Shown here: one piece after another, positions 8,052 to 13,476 of the stretch | How positions within the stretch are numbered: the first letter of the stretch is position 1 | Layout: each line of letters starts with the position of its first letter | Assembly (NCBI GenBank): GCA_030145435.1 | Contig: JAQYVQ010000063.1 | Span: forward strand, 1 to 13,476 | Direction: 5' to 3' | Origin: Syntrophobacteria bacterium | GTDB taxonomy: Bacteria; Desulfobacterota; DSWW01 | DNA length: 13,476 nt | Notes under the pieces: generated by a model | The model's input: only the letters and a program-made list of their open reading frames with translations | What the model was told of the DNA's origin: nothing | Databases searched by the model: none | Program-made: the position numbers and the translations under genes

Positions 8052-8089
8052 AAAAATAAAAAGCGTCATCCAATGCCCAAGGGTTGACG
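8052..8089 (-). terminator. Possible intrinsic terminator after tetR
   Basis: On the minus strand, 11 bp after the tetR stop, CGTCA and TGACG (8089-8085 and 8068-8064) pair around an inner CCC/GGG. A T-rich run, CTTTTTATTTTTG, follows. The stem is short and broken, so the call is tentative; it would separate tetR from the DUF1329/DUF1302 block, whose operator lies just beyond. Confidence 0.4.
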
Positions 8090-8100
8090 GGTCTGCGCCT

Positions 8101-8718
8101 TTATCTCTTCAGAATTCCATCAAGTACTATCTTCGTCAGTTCCTCCGCATCAGAGCCCGGAGAGATCTTGCGGTTGAAAATCGGCCCCGGCATGCAGAAA
8201 TGCTCGAGCCCCCCTAGCAGGACGTCCCGTATGTGGCCGCTGGAGACGTCATTGCGGATTTCGCCGGCATCCATCCCCTCTTTCACAAGCCTCGACATAT
8301 AGCGCCCGTAGTCTTTTACGAGTTCGTAGGTTTCGCTCTCGAAATAGCCTGGGTAGTTCCTGACTTCCAAGAGAAAGATCCTGGCGATGACGCGATCCTT
8401 TGCGTAATACTGAATGTTCAACTTCGCGACAAGCTTCAATCTGTCAATCGCCCCCTCTACGTTCTCCAAAGACTTCTCCAAATCCGCAAGATACCTCAAA
8501 AGGGATTCCTTGAGGACGGCATGAAGCAGGCCTCTCTTGTCGCCGAAATATCGGTAGATCAGGGCTTCATTCGCACCCGCAGTCTTCGCGATCTTGGCCG
8601 TAGTGATCGAACCGAAATCTTCCTTCCTGAGAAGTGTCTTCAGGGCCTTCTTCAGCTTTCGGCCGCCCTCAGGCACCGATGCCTCGCTCAACCCTCTCCA
8701 ACCCGGGCTCTCCGGCAT
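8101..8718 (-). CDS. TetR/AcrR-family transcriptional regulator
   Basis: A 205-residue DNA-binding protein. The N-terminal TetR domain reads KLKKALKTLLRKEDFGSITT (21-40), then the helix-turn-helix AKIAKTAGANEALIYRYFGDK (41-61), where the YRYFGDKRGLL run is the recognition-helix signature. Residues from about 70 on are a helical ligand-binding and dimerisation domain without recognisable specificity. ATG at 8718 has GAGG 9 nt upstream; the extra 20 residues before the first helix are a little long for the family. The gene's own promoter carries an operator (8798-8814) overlapping the -10 box, the usual arrangement for autorepression. The same operator lies before two flanking units, so it probably represses both until an acyl-CoA or hydrophobic ligand binds. 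The ligand is inference from the neighbours. Confidence 0.9.
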   Translation of the reverse strand: MPESPGWRGLSEASVPEGGRKLKKALKTLLRKEDFGSITTAKIAKTAGANEALIYRYFGDKRGLLHAVLKESLLRYLADLEKSLENVEGAIDRLKLVAKLNIQYYAKDRVIARIFLLEVRNYPGYFESETYELVKDYGRYMSRLVKEGMDAGEIRNDVSSGHIRDVLLGGLEHFCMPGPIFNRKISPGSDAEELTKIVLDGILKR

Positions 8719-8797
8719 CTCTCAATTCCTCAAGTTCGCAGTGAACCCCTCTTGAAAAGAGGCGGTTCCCCATCCTTCAAACGACCTAGCTCTTGTA

Positions 8798-8814
8798 TGT
8801 AAGTATCAGTTACA
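8798..8814. promoter_or_regulatory. Predicted TetR operator at the tetR promoter
   Basis: TGTAAGTATCAGTTACA is an imperfect palindrome, TGTAA-N7-TTACA with further matched T/A positions. It is 80 bp upstream of the tetR start and overlaps the predicted -10 box, so a bound dimer would block transcription of tetR. Confidence 0.65.
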
Positions 8815-8835
8815 GACATAGCTGTCTGATGTCAA
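8807..8835 (-). promoter_or_regulatory. Predicted sigma-70 promoter of tetR
   Basis: On the minus strand TTGACA (8835-8830) is followed by a 17-bp spacer and TAACTG (8812-8807) as a weak -10 box inside the operator. The spacer itself holds a second inverted repeat, CAGACA-TAGC-TGTCTG (8813-8828), which is not conserved at the otherwise similar SDR promoter. Confidence 0.55.
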
Positions 8836-8907
8836 GAACTTTTTCTTGCCCGATCACCAAGCAGGCGTCAGGTTCAGGGGAAGTCTGCACTCATTCGTAA
8901 AATCGCC

Positions 8908-9000
8908 TTAAATCGGCGAACTAGTCGCTCTCGTGATGCCACCATCAACAACAAACACCAAGGGCCGGCCCATAAACTGGGCTCGGATTGTCGCATTCAT
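8908..9000 (-). pseudogene. Short frame with an SDR-like C-terminal tail
   Basis: Thirty codons start with an ATG that overlaps the thioesterase stop (ATGA). The product includes MGRPLVFVVDGGITRA, which resembles the last strand of classical short-chain dehydrogenases (TGQ.LVVDGGI). It is far too short to be an enzyme and may be the relic of a decayed SDR gene, or chance. The remaining sequence between here and the tetR promoter (8836-8907) shows no gene. Confidence 0.25.
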
Positions 9001-9467
9001 TTCGGAGCGTGCGGTGCCGGACTCTCCCTTTTCCTTACCACGTATTCTGCTTCGGTTTCCGCAACCAGGTTGGAATCGTCCCGAATCACGGCGTGCAGTC
9101 GAAAATCTGCCTCACCCCGGCTCTGAAGCTCTTGTCGTATTTCTTCGACCTGACCATCGGAAGACCTCGTTTCGGCGGTGATCCCGGTTCGGCCTGGCTT
9201 CAGAAACTGGATGGAAACCGATCGAACCGCCAGGAACAACTGTGAGAGGTCAAAGTTGCTGAGCACGACGAGGCCGCCGAGCATTTCCGCCCCGGCCCAT
9301 TGAACGGCTGCGTGGACGCTCGCGAAGTGGTTTCAATTATCTGCGGAAAGGGGAATGTGGCAGCGGTAAACTCCGTTTCGGGCAGAATCGACGACAAGCC
9401 CAATGTGCTTATGAAGAGGCAAGTTGTCATAGAGGAAATCCTGGATGGACCGCTCCGCTGAATGCAT
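8997..9467 (-). pseudogene. Hotdog-fold (PaaI/DUF4442-like) thioesterase gene with an in-frame TGA
   Basis: The frame from ATG 9467 to TGA 8997 encodes 156 positions, a normal length for a single hotdog thioesterase, but codon 45 is TGA (9335-9333). Before it: SIQDFLYDNLPLHKHIGL, then VYRCHIPLSADN. After it: NHFASVHAAVQWAGAEMLGG, the hotdog central helix with its NH...HA pattern, then strands ending ETEAEYVVRKRE. Both halves are in the same frame, so one base change explains the break; an Arg CGA to TGA transition would fit. Such enzymes release free acid from acyl-CoA or acyl-ACP. The gene is 71 bp downstream of the acyl-CoA ligase gene, last in the SDR-ligase operon. A sequencing error is possible; if so this is an intact CDS. 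A restart at the internal ATG 9284 would give 95 residues lacking the first strands. Confidence 0.7.
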
Positions 9468-9538
9468 GGCTCACGCTTCCTTTCCCCCTTGTCCGCTATT
9501 TTCTGCCGGGTGAAATTGGGGACAGGCCGTAGCTTTCT

Positions 9539-11071
9539 TCACCGACTCATGCCATTCACCGCTGCCTCCCGGATCTTATATTTTAAGAGCTTTCCGGATG
9601 GATTTCGCGGCAATGAATCTACGATAACAACATTTCGGGGGATCTTATAACCGGCCAGGTGCTGTCTGCAGAAATCCTGGATTTCCTGGCTGTCGGTCGT
9701 CTCGCCGGGCTTCAGTACCACCAGTGCATTGACCTTTTCGCCCCATTTGGGATCGGGGGTGCCTACCACAGCGGCCTCCAGCACTTTGGGAAATTGGTAA
9801 AGGGCATTCTCCACTTCGACTGAGTATATATTCTCACCACCCGAGATGATCATGTCCTTGATACGATCGACAAAGGTTATGTAGCCTTGGTCATCCTTAA
9901 CGGCCAGATCACCCGTATGCAGCCACCCGTCCACGATGGTTTCGGCAGTCTCTTTCGGTTTTTTGTAGTACTCTTTCATTACCGTCTCGCCCCGGAGCAG
10001 CACTTCGCCATGAACCCCCGGTCCTACTTCATTGCCATCGAAATCGACTACCTTCACTTCCGTGAACAGCAGCGGCTCCTTGCCGGAAGTGCCAAGTTTG
10101 GTTTGATGGTCTTGCGGAGACAAATAGATTCCGCTGGGTCCGCCTTCCGTAAGGCCCGCCAGGCTGAAGAATTGATCTGTTTTGAAGAGGTCCATGCTCT
10201 GCCGAACGAGCGATGCTGCCATCGGGGCCGCTCCATAGCCGCATCTTCGTACGGATGACAGGTCGTAGTCGCCCACATTCGGCACCTGGGACATGACGTT
10301 GTACATGGTGGGCACACCAAAGAAGAAGGTAATCTTATGTTTCTCGATGGATTCCATGACCTGGACGGGGTCAAAATCACTGAGAATGACATGGGATGCT
10401 CCGACAAAAATGCCGGCATTGAAGCACATGGTGAGCTGGGCCGCATGGAACAAGGGCGCTACATGTAAGAATCGATCGTCCGGTCTGTGTCCCAGGGTCC
10501 CAACAACCGCAATGGTTATTTGGACGACTCGCTGATGATCGAACAGCGCTCCTTTAGGCCGACCGGTGGTGCCGGAAGTGTACATGATTTGAAGATCGTC
10601 TTCCGGGAGTATTTCGACCGCGGGCTCCTCGTCCACAGTGGACAGCACGTCACAAAAAGAAAGATGGCCGCCTGCCGTTGACGTTGGAACGGCAATGACG
10701 TGACGCACGGCCGATGCTCGCTTTCTGGCATCCTCTACGGTCTGAGCGGAGCTCTCGTCCGTGATAACGGCAACGCTGTCCGACTGCCCGAGGATATAAC
10801 TCACCTCGTCGGCCACCAGCCGGAAGTTCATGGGGACGATAACGGCACCGATCTTCGCCAGAGCATAGTAGCTGATCGCAAAGTAGTCCGTATTCTTCAA
10901 CATGAGGGCGACTTTTTCGCCTTTCTTGATTCCCAGATCCATGAGTCCATTGGCCAACCGGTTGACTTGCCTGTTGAGCTCCGAATATGTGTACGTTCGG
11001 TCCTCGAAGGTCAGCGCCCATTTGTCCGGATGTCTCCGGGTGTTCAATGTGAGATGATGTCCGAGCTTCAT
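9539..11071 (-). CDS. AMP-forming acyl-CoA ligase (FadD-like)
   Basis: A 510-residue member of the acyl-adenylate-forming family that activates a carboxylic acid with ATP and CoA. Visible motifs are the phosphate-binding loop YTSGTTGRPKG (164-174), APLFHA (205-210), GYGAAPMA (278-285), LAGLTEGGPSG (304-314), GWLHTGDLA (382-390), VDRIKDMIISGGENIYSVEVE (401-421) and the C-terminal PSGK with catalytic Lys494. The set is complete, so the enzyme should be active. Substrate specificity cannot be read from these motifs. The start at 11071 is preferred over an ATG 47 codons upstream because family similarity begins at MKLGHHLTLNTRRHPDKWAL and the longer form would overlap the SDR gene by 112 bp; GGGGG lies 7 nt upstream. 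It follows the SDR stop by 29 bp, clearly the same operon. Confidence 0.93.
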   Translation of the reverse strand: MKLGHHLTLNTRRHPDKWALTFEDRTYTYSELNRQVNRLANGLMDLGIKKGEKVALMLKNTDYFAISYYALAKIGAVIVPMNFRLVADEVSYILGQSDSVAVITDESSAQTVEDARKRASAVRHVIAVPTSTAGGHLSFCDVLSTVDEEPAVEILPEDDLQIMYTSGTTGRPKGALFDHQRVVQITIAVVGTLGHRPDDRFLHVAPLFHAAQLTMCFNAGIFVGASHVILSDFDPVQVMESIEKHKITFFFGVPTMYNVMSQVPNVGDYDLSSVRRCGYGAAPMAASLVRQSMDLFKTDQFFSLAGLTEGGPSGIYLSPQDHQTKLGTSGKEPLLFTEVKVVDFDGNEVGPGVHGEVLLRGETVMKEYYKKPKETAETIVDGWLHTGDLAVKDDQGYITFVDRIKDMIISGGENIYSVEVENALYQFPKVLEAAVVGTPDPKWGEKVNALVVLKPGETTDSQEIQDFCRQHLAGYKIPRNVVIVDSLPRNPSGKLLKYKIREAAVNGMSR

Positions 11072-11100
11072 GATATGCCCCCGAGGAACAACAGGATCAT

Positions 11101-11976
11101 CTATGACGTGCCTTTCCCGCCTGCATCCGGATCCGTGTGCACCATGCCCGGTCTTCCCTTGTAGCCTTTCAACAGATCCGCTGCTCCCATACGAAGCACG
11201 AGCCAGTCCCACAGAGAATTCGGCACCAGCCCCCTAAAGACCCACATCAGGTAGATCGATTTGGGACGGCAGACAACGGATTTTCCTTTTTTGAGACCGT
11301 CCTCCACGATTCCCTCGGCCACGAGGTCGTGGTCTTCCATGGGCGGCCAGAGCAATTTCATGGATCGACTGAAAGTCAGGCCTTCGAACATGCCCTTCAA
11401 TGCCAGCCCGGGGTGCACGGAAGTGACATTCACACCCTTCTTGCCTGAGCCCTTGATCTCGATCTTCAGTATGTCGCTGAACGCGTGAACTGCGGCCTTC
11501 GAAGTACAGTATCCGACCCAACCAGGACCACCGTACCAGGAGGCTCCTGACGCTACATTGACAACGTGTCCACAATCTCGAGCCAGCATGTCGGGGAGCA
11601 GCGCATAGGTGCTGTAGAAAGGCGCGAGGACGTTGACTTCCATCTGTCGCACCGTATGTTCGAGCGGGATTTCGCAAAATTTACCGGGTCGGAAGAACCC
11701 TGCGTTGTTGATCAGGATATCCACCTGGCCCATGTCTTTCTTTGCCTGCTCGGCAAGCTCAAAGACTCTTTCCTTGTCCGACACATCGCACAAGTAGACG
11801 AATGTCTTTCCTCCCCCCATGTCATCCAGTTCCTTCTTAGCCTCGAGCATTGCGGATTCATTCAGTTCCCAGATGGTGACGTCACATCCCTCCCGAACGA
11901 GCCTCCTACAAGTCGCAAGCCCGAATCCCATGGCGCCCCCGGTGACAATGGCCTTCTTCCCTCGCAAGTTTTTCAT
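11101..11976 (-). CDS. Short-chain dehydrogenase/reductase (17-beta-HSD11/RDH10-like)
   Basis: A 291-residue NAD(P)-dependent oxidoreductase. Motifs from the chosen start are TGGAMGFG (12-19, cofactor loop), WELN (36-39, with an acidic Glu after the second strand that favours NAD(H)), CDVSD (63-67), NNAG (90-93), Ser143 and YCTSK with Tyr156 and Lys160, so the catalytic set is complete. After PG (HPGLALKGMFEG) it has a long C-terminal part with a hydrophobic stretch (SIYLMWVFRGLVPNSLWDWL), as in the 17-beta-HSD11/RDH10-type SDRs that act on lipids, retinoids or steroids, often at membranes. ATG 11976 is chosen over the in-frame ATGs at 11991 and 11982 because AAGGAG lies 6 nt before it. It is the first gene of the operon, about 65 bp downstream of a promoter carrying the TetR operator. 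Confidence 0.92.
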   Translation of the reverse strand: MKNLRGKKAIVTGGAMGFGLATCRRLVREGCDVTIWELNESAMLEAKKELDDMGGGKTFVYLCDVSDKERVFELAEQAKKDMGQVDILINNAGFFRPGKFCEIPLEHTVRQMEVNVLAPFYSTYALLPDMLARDCGHVVNVASGASWYGGPGWVGYCTSKAAVHAFSDILKIEIKGSGKKGVNVTSVHPGLALKGMFEGLTFSRSMKLLWPPMEDHDLVAEGIVEDGLKKGKSVVCRPKSIYLMWVFRGLVPNSLWDWLVLRMGAADLLKGYKGRPGMVHTDPDAGGKGTS

Positions 11977-12040
11977 CTTCATCTCCTTCATCCATTCAGG
12001 ATTCCATTGAATAGGAGCTTCACCCTACCTGGATTTTGAA

Positions 12041-12057
12041 TGTAAGTAAGAATTACA
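12041..12057. promoter_or_regulatory. Predicted TetR operator at the SDR-ligase operon promoter
   Basis: TGTAAGTAAGAATTACA is a TGTAA-N7-TTACA palindrome that shares 14 of 17 positions with the operator at the tetR promoter. It overlaps the predicted -10 box and lies 65 bp before the SDR start. Confidence 0.65.
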
Positions 12058-12078
12058 CACATAGCAGCCTGCTGTCAA
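12050..12078 (-). promoter_or_regulatory. Predicted sigma-70 promoter of the SDR-ligase-thioesterase operon
   Basis: On the minus strand TTGACA (12078-12073), a 17-bp spacer and TAATTC (12055-12050). Sequence upstream of the -35 box (AAGAAGAAAGTTC) and in the spacer (GCTATGT) is nearly the same as at the tetR promoter, which supports a real, shared control element. Confidence 0.6.
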
Positions 12079-12354
12079 GAACTTTCTTCTTGTCCCATCA
12101 ACAAAATGCCCTCGACTGAGCTACACCGGATTGTTCCCTGCCGGAAATGGGCCTCTTGACGCTTGACATCGAAGATCAGGAGTATAGATCCAATAAGAGA
12201 AATCTAGAATCTCCACGCCCCAATCCGGCTTCAATAGTTCAAGCAGATTGCCACACTTCCGGATAGTGCGCCTGCTATTCCATAGATTTGCCCAAAGAAG
12301 CGGCCAACGCGCCCCAGCTTTCTTTCCACATTTATCGGAGTGCCGCAGTTTTAA

Positions 12355-12597
12355 ATCGCCCCGCCAACTGCCGCGATTTTCAACCGCCCTTTACAAACGA
12401 AGGAATTTCCCATATGGAGGGATGCGATTGAGTCTGCAATTCGGAAGAAGAAAGGCATCAATGGGCAGGTCATGTTCAGGTCGAGGTTCTTTCTGAATCA
12501 GACAAAAAGAATAGAAACCCCGAAATTTATTGAAACGGCAAAGAAGACAGTTGCGAGTTTCAAGCCTCTGTATGAATTCCTAAGATCGGATTCGTGA
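12355..12597 (+). pseudogene. Doubtful plus-strand gene fragment in the 12079-12725 gap
   Basis: The gap between the SDR operon promoter and the secreted-protein gene has no clear gene. One plus-strand frame is open for 80 codons to TGA 12597. Its second half, ESAIRKKKGINGQVMFRSRF followed by KRIETPKFIETAKKTVASF and KPLYEFLRSDS, has protein-like, helix-rich composition. There is no ATG before codon 40 (12472) and no ribosome binding site, so it may be the 3' end of a decayed gene. I do not recognise a family. Sequence 12079-12354 and 12598-12725 shows nothing I can support. Confidence 0.25.
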
Positions 12598-12725
12598 TTA
12601 GGTTTAGGGAAACCCAGAAGGTATCTGACCGTCCTTTTTCTGCTAACCTGTCAAATCAATCCCGTCCTCTCACATTTCATTTCAGCGTACACGACTACCT
12701 AAAACCTTAATGGTTGTATTGTCGA

Positions 12726-13274
12726 TTATGAATCGTTCAGGCGCAGCCTTTGATATTCCTGTCTCTGAGCGTCTATCTTCGTAGAAGTTATATCTAGACC
12801 GATATAATCACTTACTGCTGGAGCGTACCTCAAGGTAATTTCGGTTTTCTTCCCTACCCATTCATAACAGTCTGGGGTCTGGTTTAGCTGCTTATCATGA
12901 AAATAGCTTACTTCATTCTTACCAAACCTCTGCCACATCGCTGAACGAAGAGCGTTCCAATTGGATTCGCCGTTAGACTTCACCCTGACTGAACAAAACT
13001 TGTCTTTGAAGAACTCATATTTGATGGAAACGATATCTGCCCCACCGAGTGTCATCTTTTCACCTTTTCTCTCATAAGTTTTCAAATATCCGTCCAAATC
13101 TTCAATTTCAACTAAACCATACTTATTCTTTGGTTTCTGCCCCCATTCAATGCCTCTGAATCCATCTGGTTCCGACTCCGCTTTGAAATGTGTTGTATGA
13201 ACCACCAATGCCAATACACTCTGAGAGAACGGGAAGACCAAAGTTAGCGTCAATACAAATAACAACTTTCTCAT
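12726..13274 (-). CDS. Small secreted protein of unknown function (FRGIEWG motif)
   Basis: A 182-residue protein with a clear Sec signal peptide (MRKLLFVLTLTLVFPFSQSV, cleavage likely after Ala22), so periplasmic or secreted. The mature part begins with DGFRGIEWGQKP (37-48), then LGGADIVSIKYEFFKDKF, a pattern I associate with small uncharacterised exported proteins in Desulfobacterota-like genomes; no function is known to me. Two cysteines in the mature part (in DKFCSVRV and TPDCYEW) could form a disulfide. ATG at 13274 has GAGGG 4 nt upstream, a close spacing. The gene is more AT-rich than the operons to its left and is separated from them by a 650-bp gap, so it probably belongs to a different genomic context. 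It starts 46 bp after the partial gene at the right edge. Confidence 0.8.
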   Translation of the reverse strand: MRKLLFVLTLTLVFPFSQSVLALVVHTTHFKAESEPDGFRGIEWGQKPKNKYGLVEIEDLDGYLKTYERKGEKMTLGGADIVSIKYEFFKDKFCSVRVKSNGESNWNALRSAMWQRFGKNEVSYFHDKQLNQTPDCYEWVGKKTEITLRYAPAVSDYIGLDITSTKIDAQRQEYQRLRLNDS

Positions 13275-13320
13275 AAAGCCCTCTAATCAGACTGTTTAGG
13301 TTTTGGAAATCGATTAATGA

Positions 13321-13476
13321 TCAATACGAAGCCTTATTCAGGTAACCATCCATCACCGCAAGGAAGTGTGAATCATTAACGATGGCAGAAATCAAGGGTT
13401 TGCAGAAGCTGAACTTCACTTCCTTGCTCAATACAGTAGCAGCAGAAAGAAGTTTAGCTTCTACTCTCTCAGCATT
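13321..13476 (-). CDS. Hypothetical protein, C-terminal fragment at window edge
   Basis: A minus-strand frame enters from the right edge and stops at TGA 13323-13321, giving 51 residues. The end reads FSFCKPLISAIVNDSHFLAV followed by MDGYLNKASY. The composition is protein-like and there is no start inside the window. It lies 46 bp upstream of the secreted-protein gene on the same strand, which suggests an operon. I do not recognise the family. A plus-strand frame from ATG 13382 overlaps it and is less likely. Confidence 0.45.
   Translation of the reverse strand, partial: NAERVEAKLLSAATVLSKEVKFSFCKPLISAIVNDSHFLAVMDGYLNKASY

Noticed and set aside
9333..9335. TGA read as selenocysteine in the thioesterase
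   Set aside because: The position precedes the NH of the hotdog helix and is not a redox or nucleophilic Cys in this family; I see no reason for a Sec there.
11072..11212. 47-codon N-terminal extension of the acyl-CoA ligase
   Set aside because: It overlaps the SDR gene, reads as its shadow, and family similarity starts at the internal Met with a ribosome binding site.
12155..12190. TTGACA followed by TAGATC as a plus-strand promoter
   Set aside because: The spacing is 16 bp but the -10 box is weak and no convincing plus-strand gene follows.
13382..13476. Plus-strand frame starting MAEIKGLQKL at the right edge
   Set aside because: Its nearest purine-rich stretch is too far upstream to serve as ribosome binding site, and the overlapping minus-strand frame fits the direction and spacing of the next gene better.
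1..13476. tRNA, rRNA, CRISPR array, insertion sequence or integrase
   Set aside because: No cloverleaf-like sequence, regularly spaced repeats, transposase motifs or terminal inverted repeats were seen.

Overview
The window reads as a chromosomal segment of a Gram-negative bacterium. The evidence is several signal peptides, two predicted outer-membrane beta-barrel proteins of the DUF1302 type and their periplasmic DUF1329 partners. The mix of these paralogs, an acyl-CoA ligase, SDR enzymes and small secreted proteins with an FRGIEWG motif suggests a Desulfobacterota (former Deltaproteobacteria)-like organism, but that placement is inference from gene content only. Almost every convincing gene is on the minus strand, so transcription runs right to left; the large plus-strand open frames are shadows.

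Layout from left to right: (1) 1-1282 holds a membrane-anchored alpha/beta hydrolase cut by the window edge (TTG start) and a small transaldolase. (2) A strong intrinsic terminator at 1362-1414 separates these from the next block. (3) 1504-7969 holds four paralogous envelope genes, read from the right as DUF1329-DUF1302-DUF1302-DUF1329. Between the two DUF1302 genes lies a 363-bp gap with what looks like the C-terminal relic of a short-chain dehydrogenase. (4) 8101-8718 is a TetR-family regulator. (5) 8997-11976 is a lipid-type operon: SDR oxidoreductase, AMP-forming acyl-CoA ligase, then a hotdog-fold thioesterase broken by an in-frame TGA. (6) 11977-12725 holds the operon's promoter and then mostly non-coding sequence with one doubtful gene fragment. 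(7) 12726-13476 is more AT-rich and has a small secreted protein and the tail of another unknown gene.

The most interesting signal is regulatory. The same operator, TGTAAGTA-N4-TTAC(A/T), occurs upstream of three transcription units: the DUF1329/DUF1302 block, tetR itself and the SDR-ligase-thioesterase operon. At tetR and the SDR operon it overlaps the -10 box of promoters with a TTGACA -35 box and 17-bp spacing, and about 50 bp around the promoter are nearly the same in both. The simple reading is one TetR-controlled regulon that joins a pair of outer-membrane/periplasmic DUF1302/DUF1329 systems to enzymes that activate, oxidise or reduce, and release an acyl-type molecule. The substrate is unknown. 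A fatty, terpenoid/steroid-like or other hydrophobic carboxylic acid is a reasonable guess.
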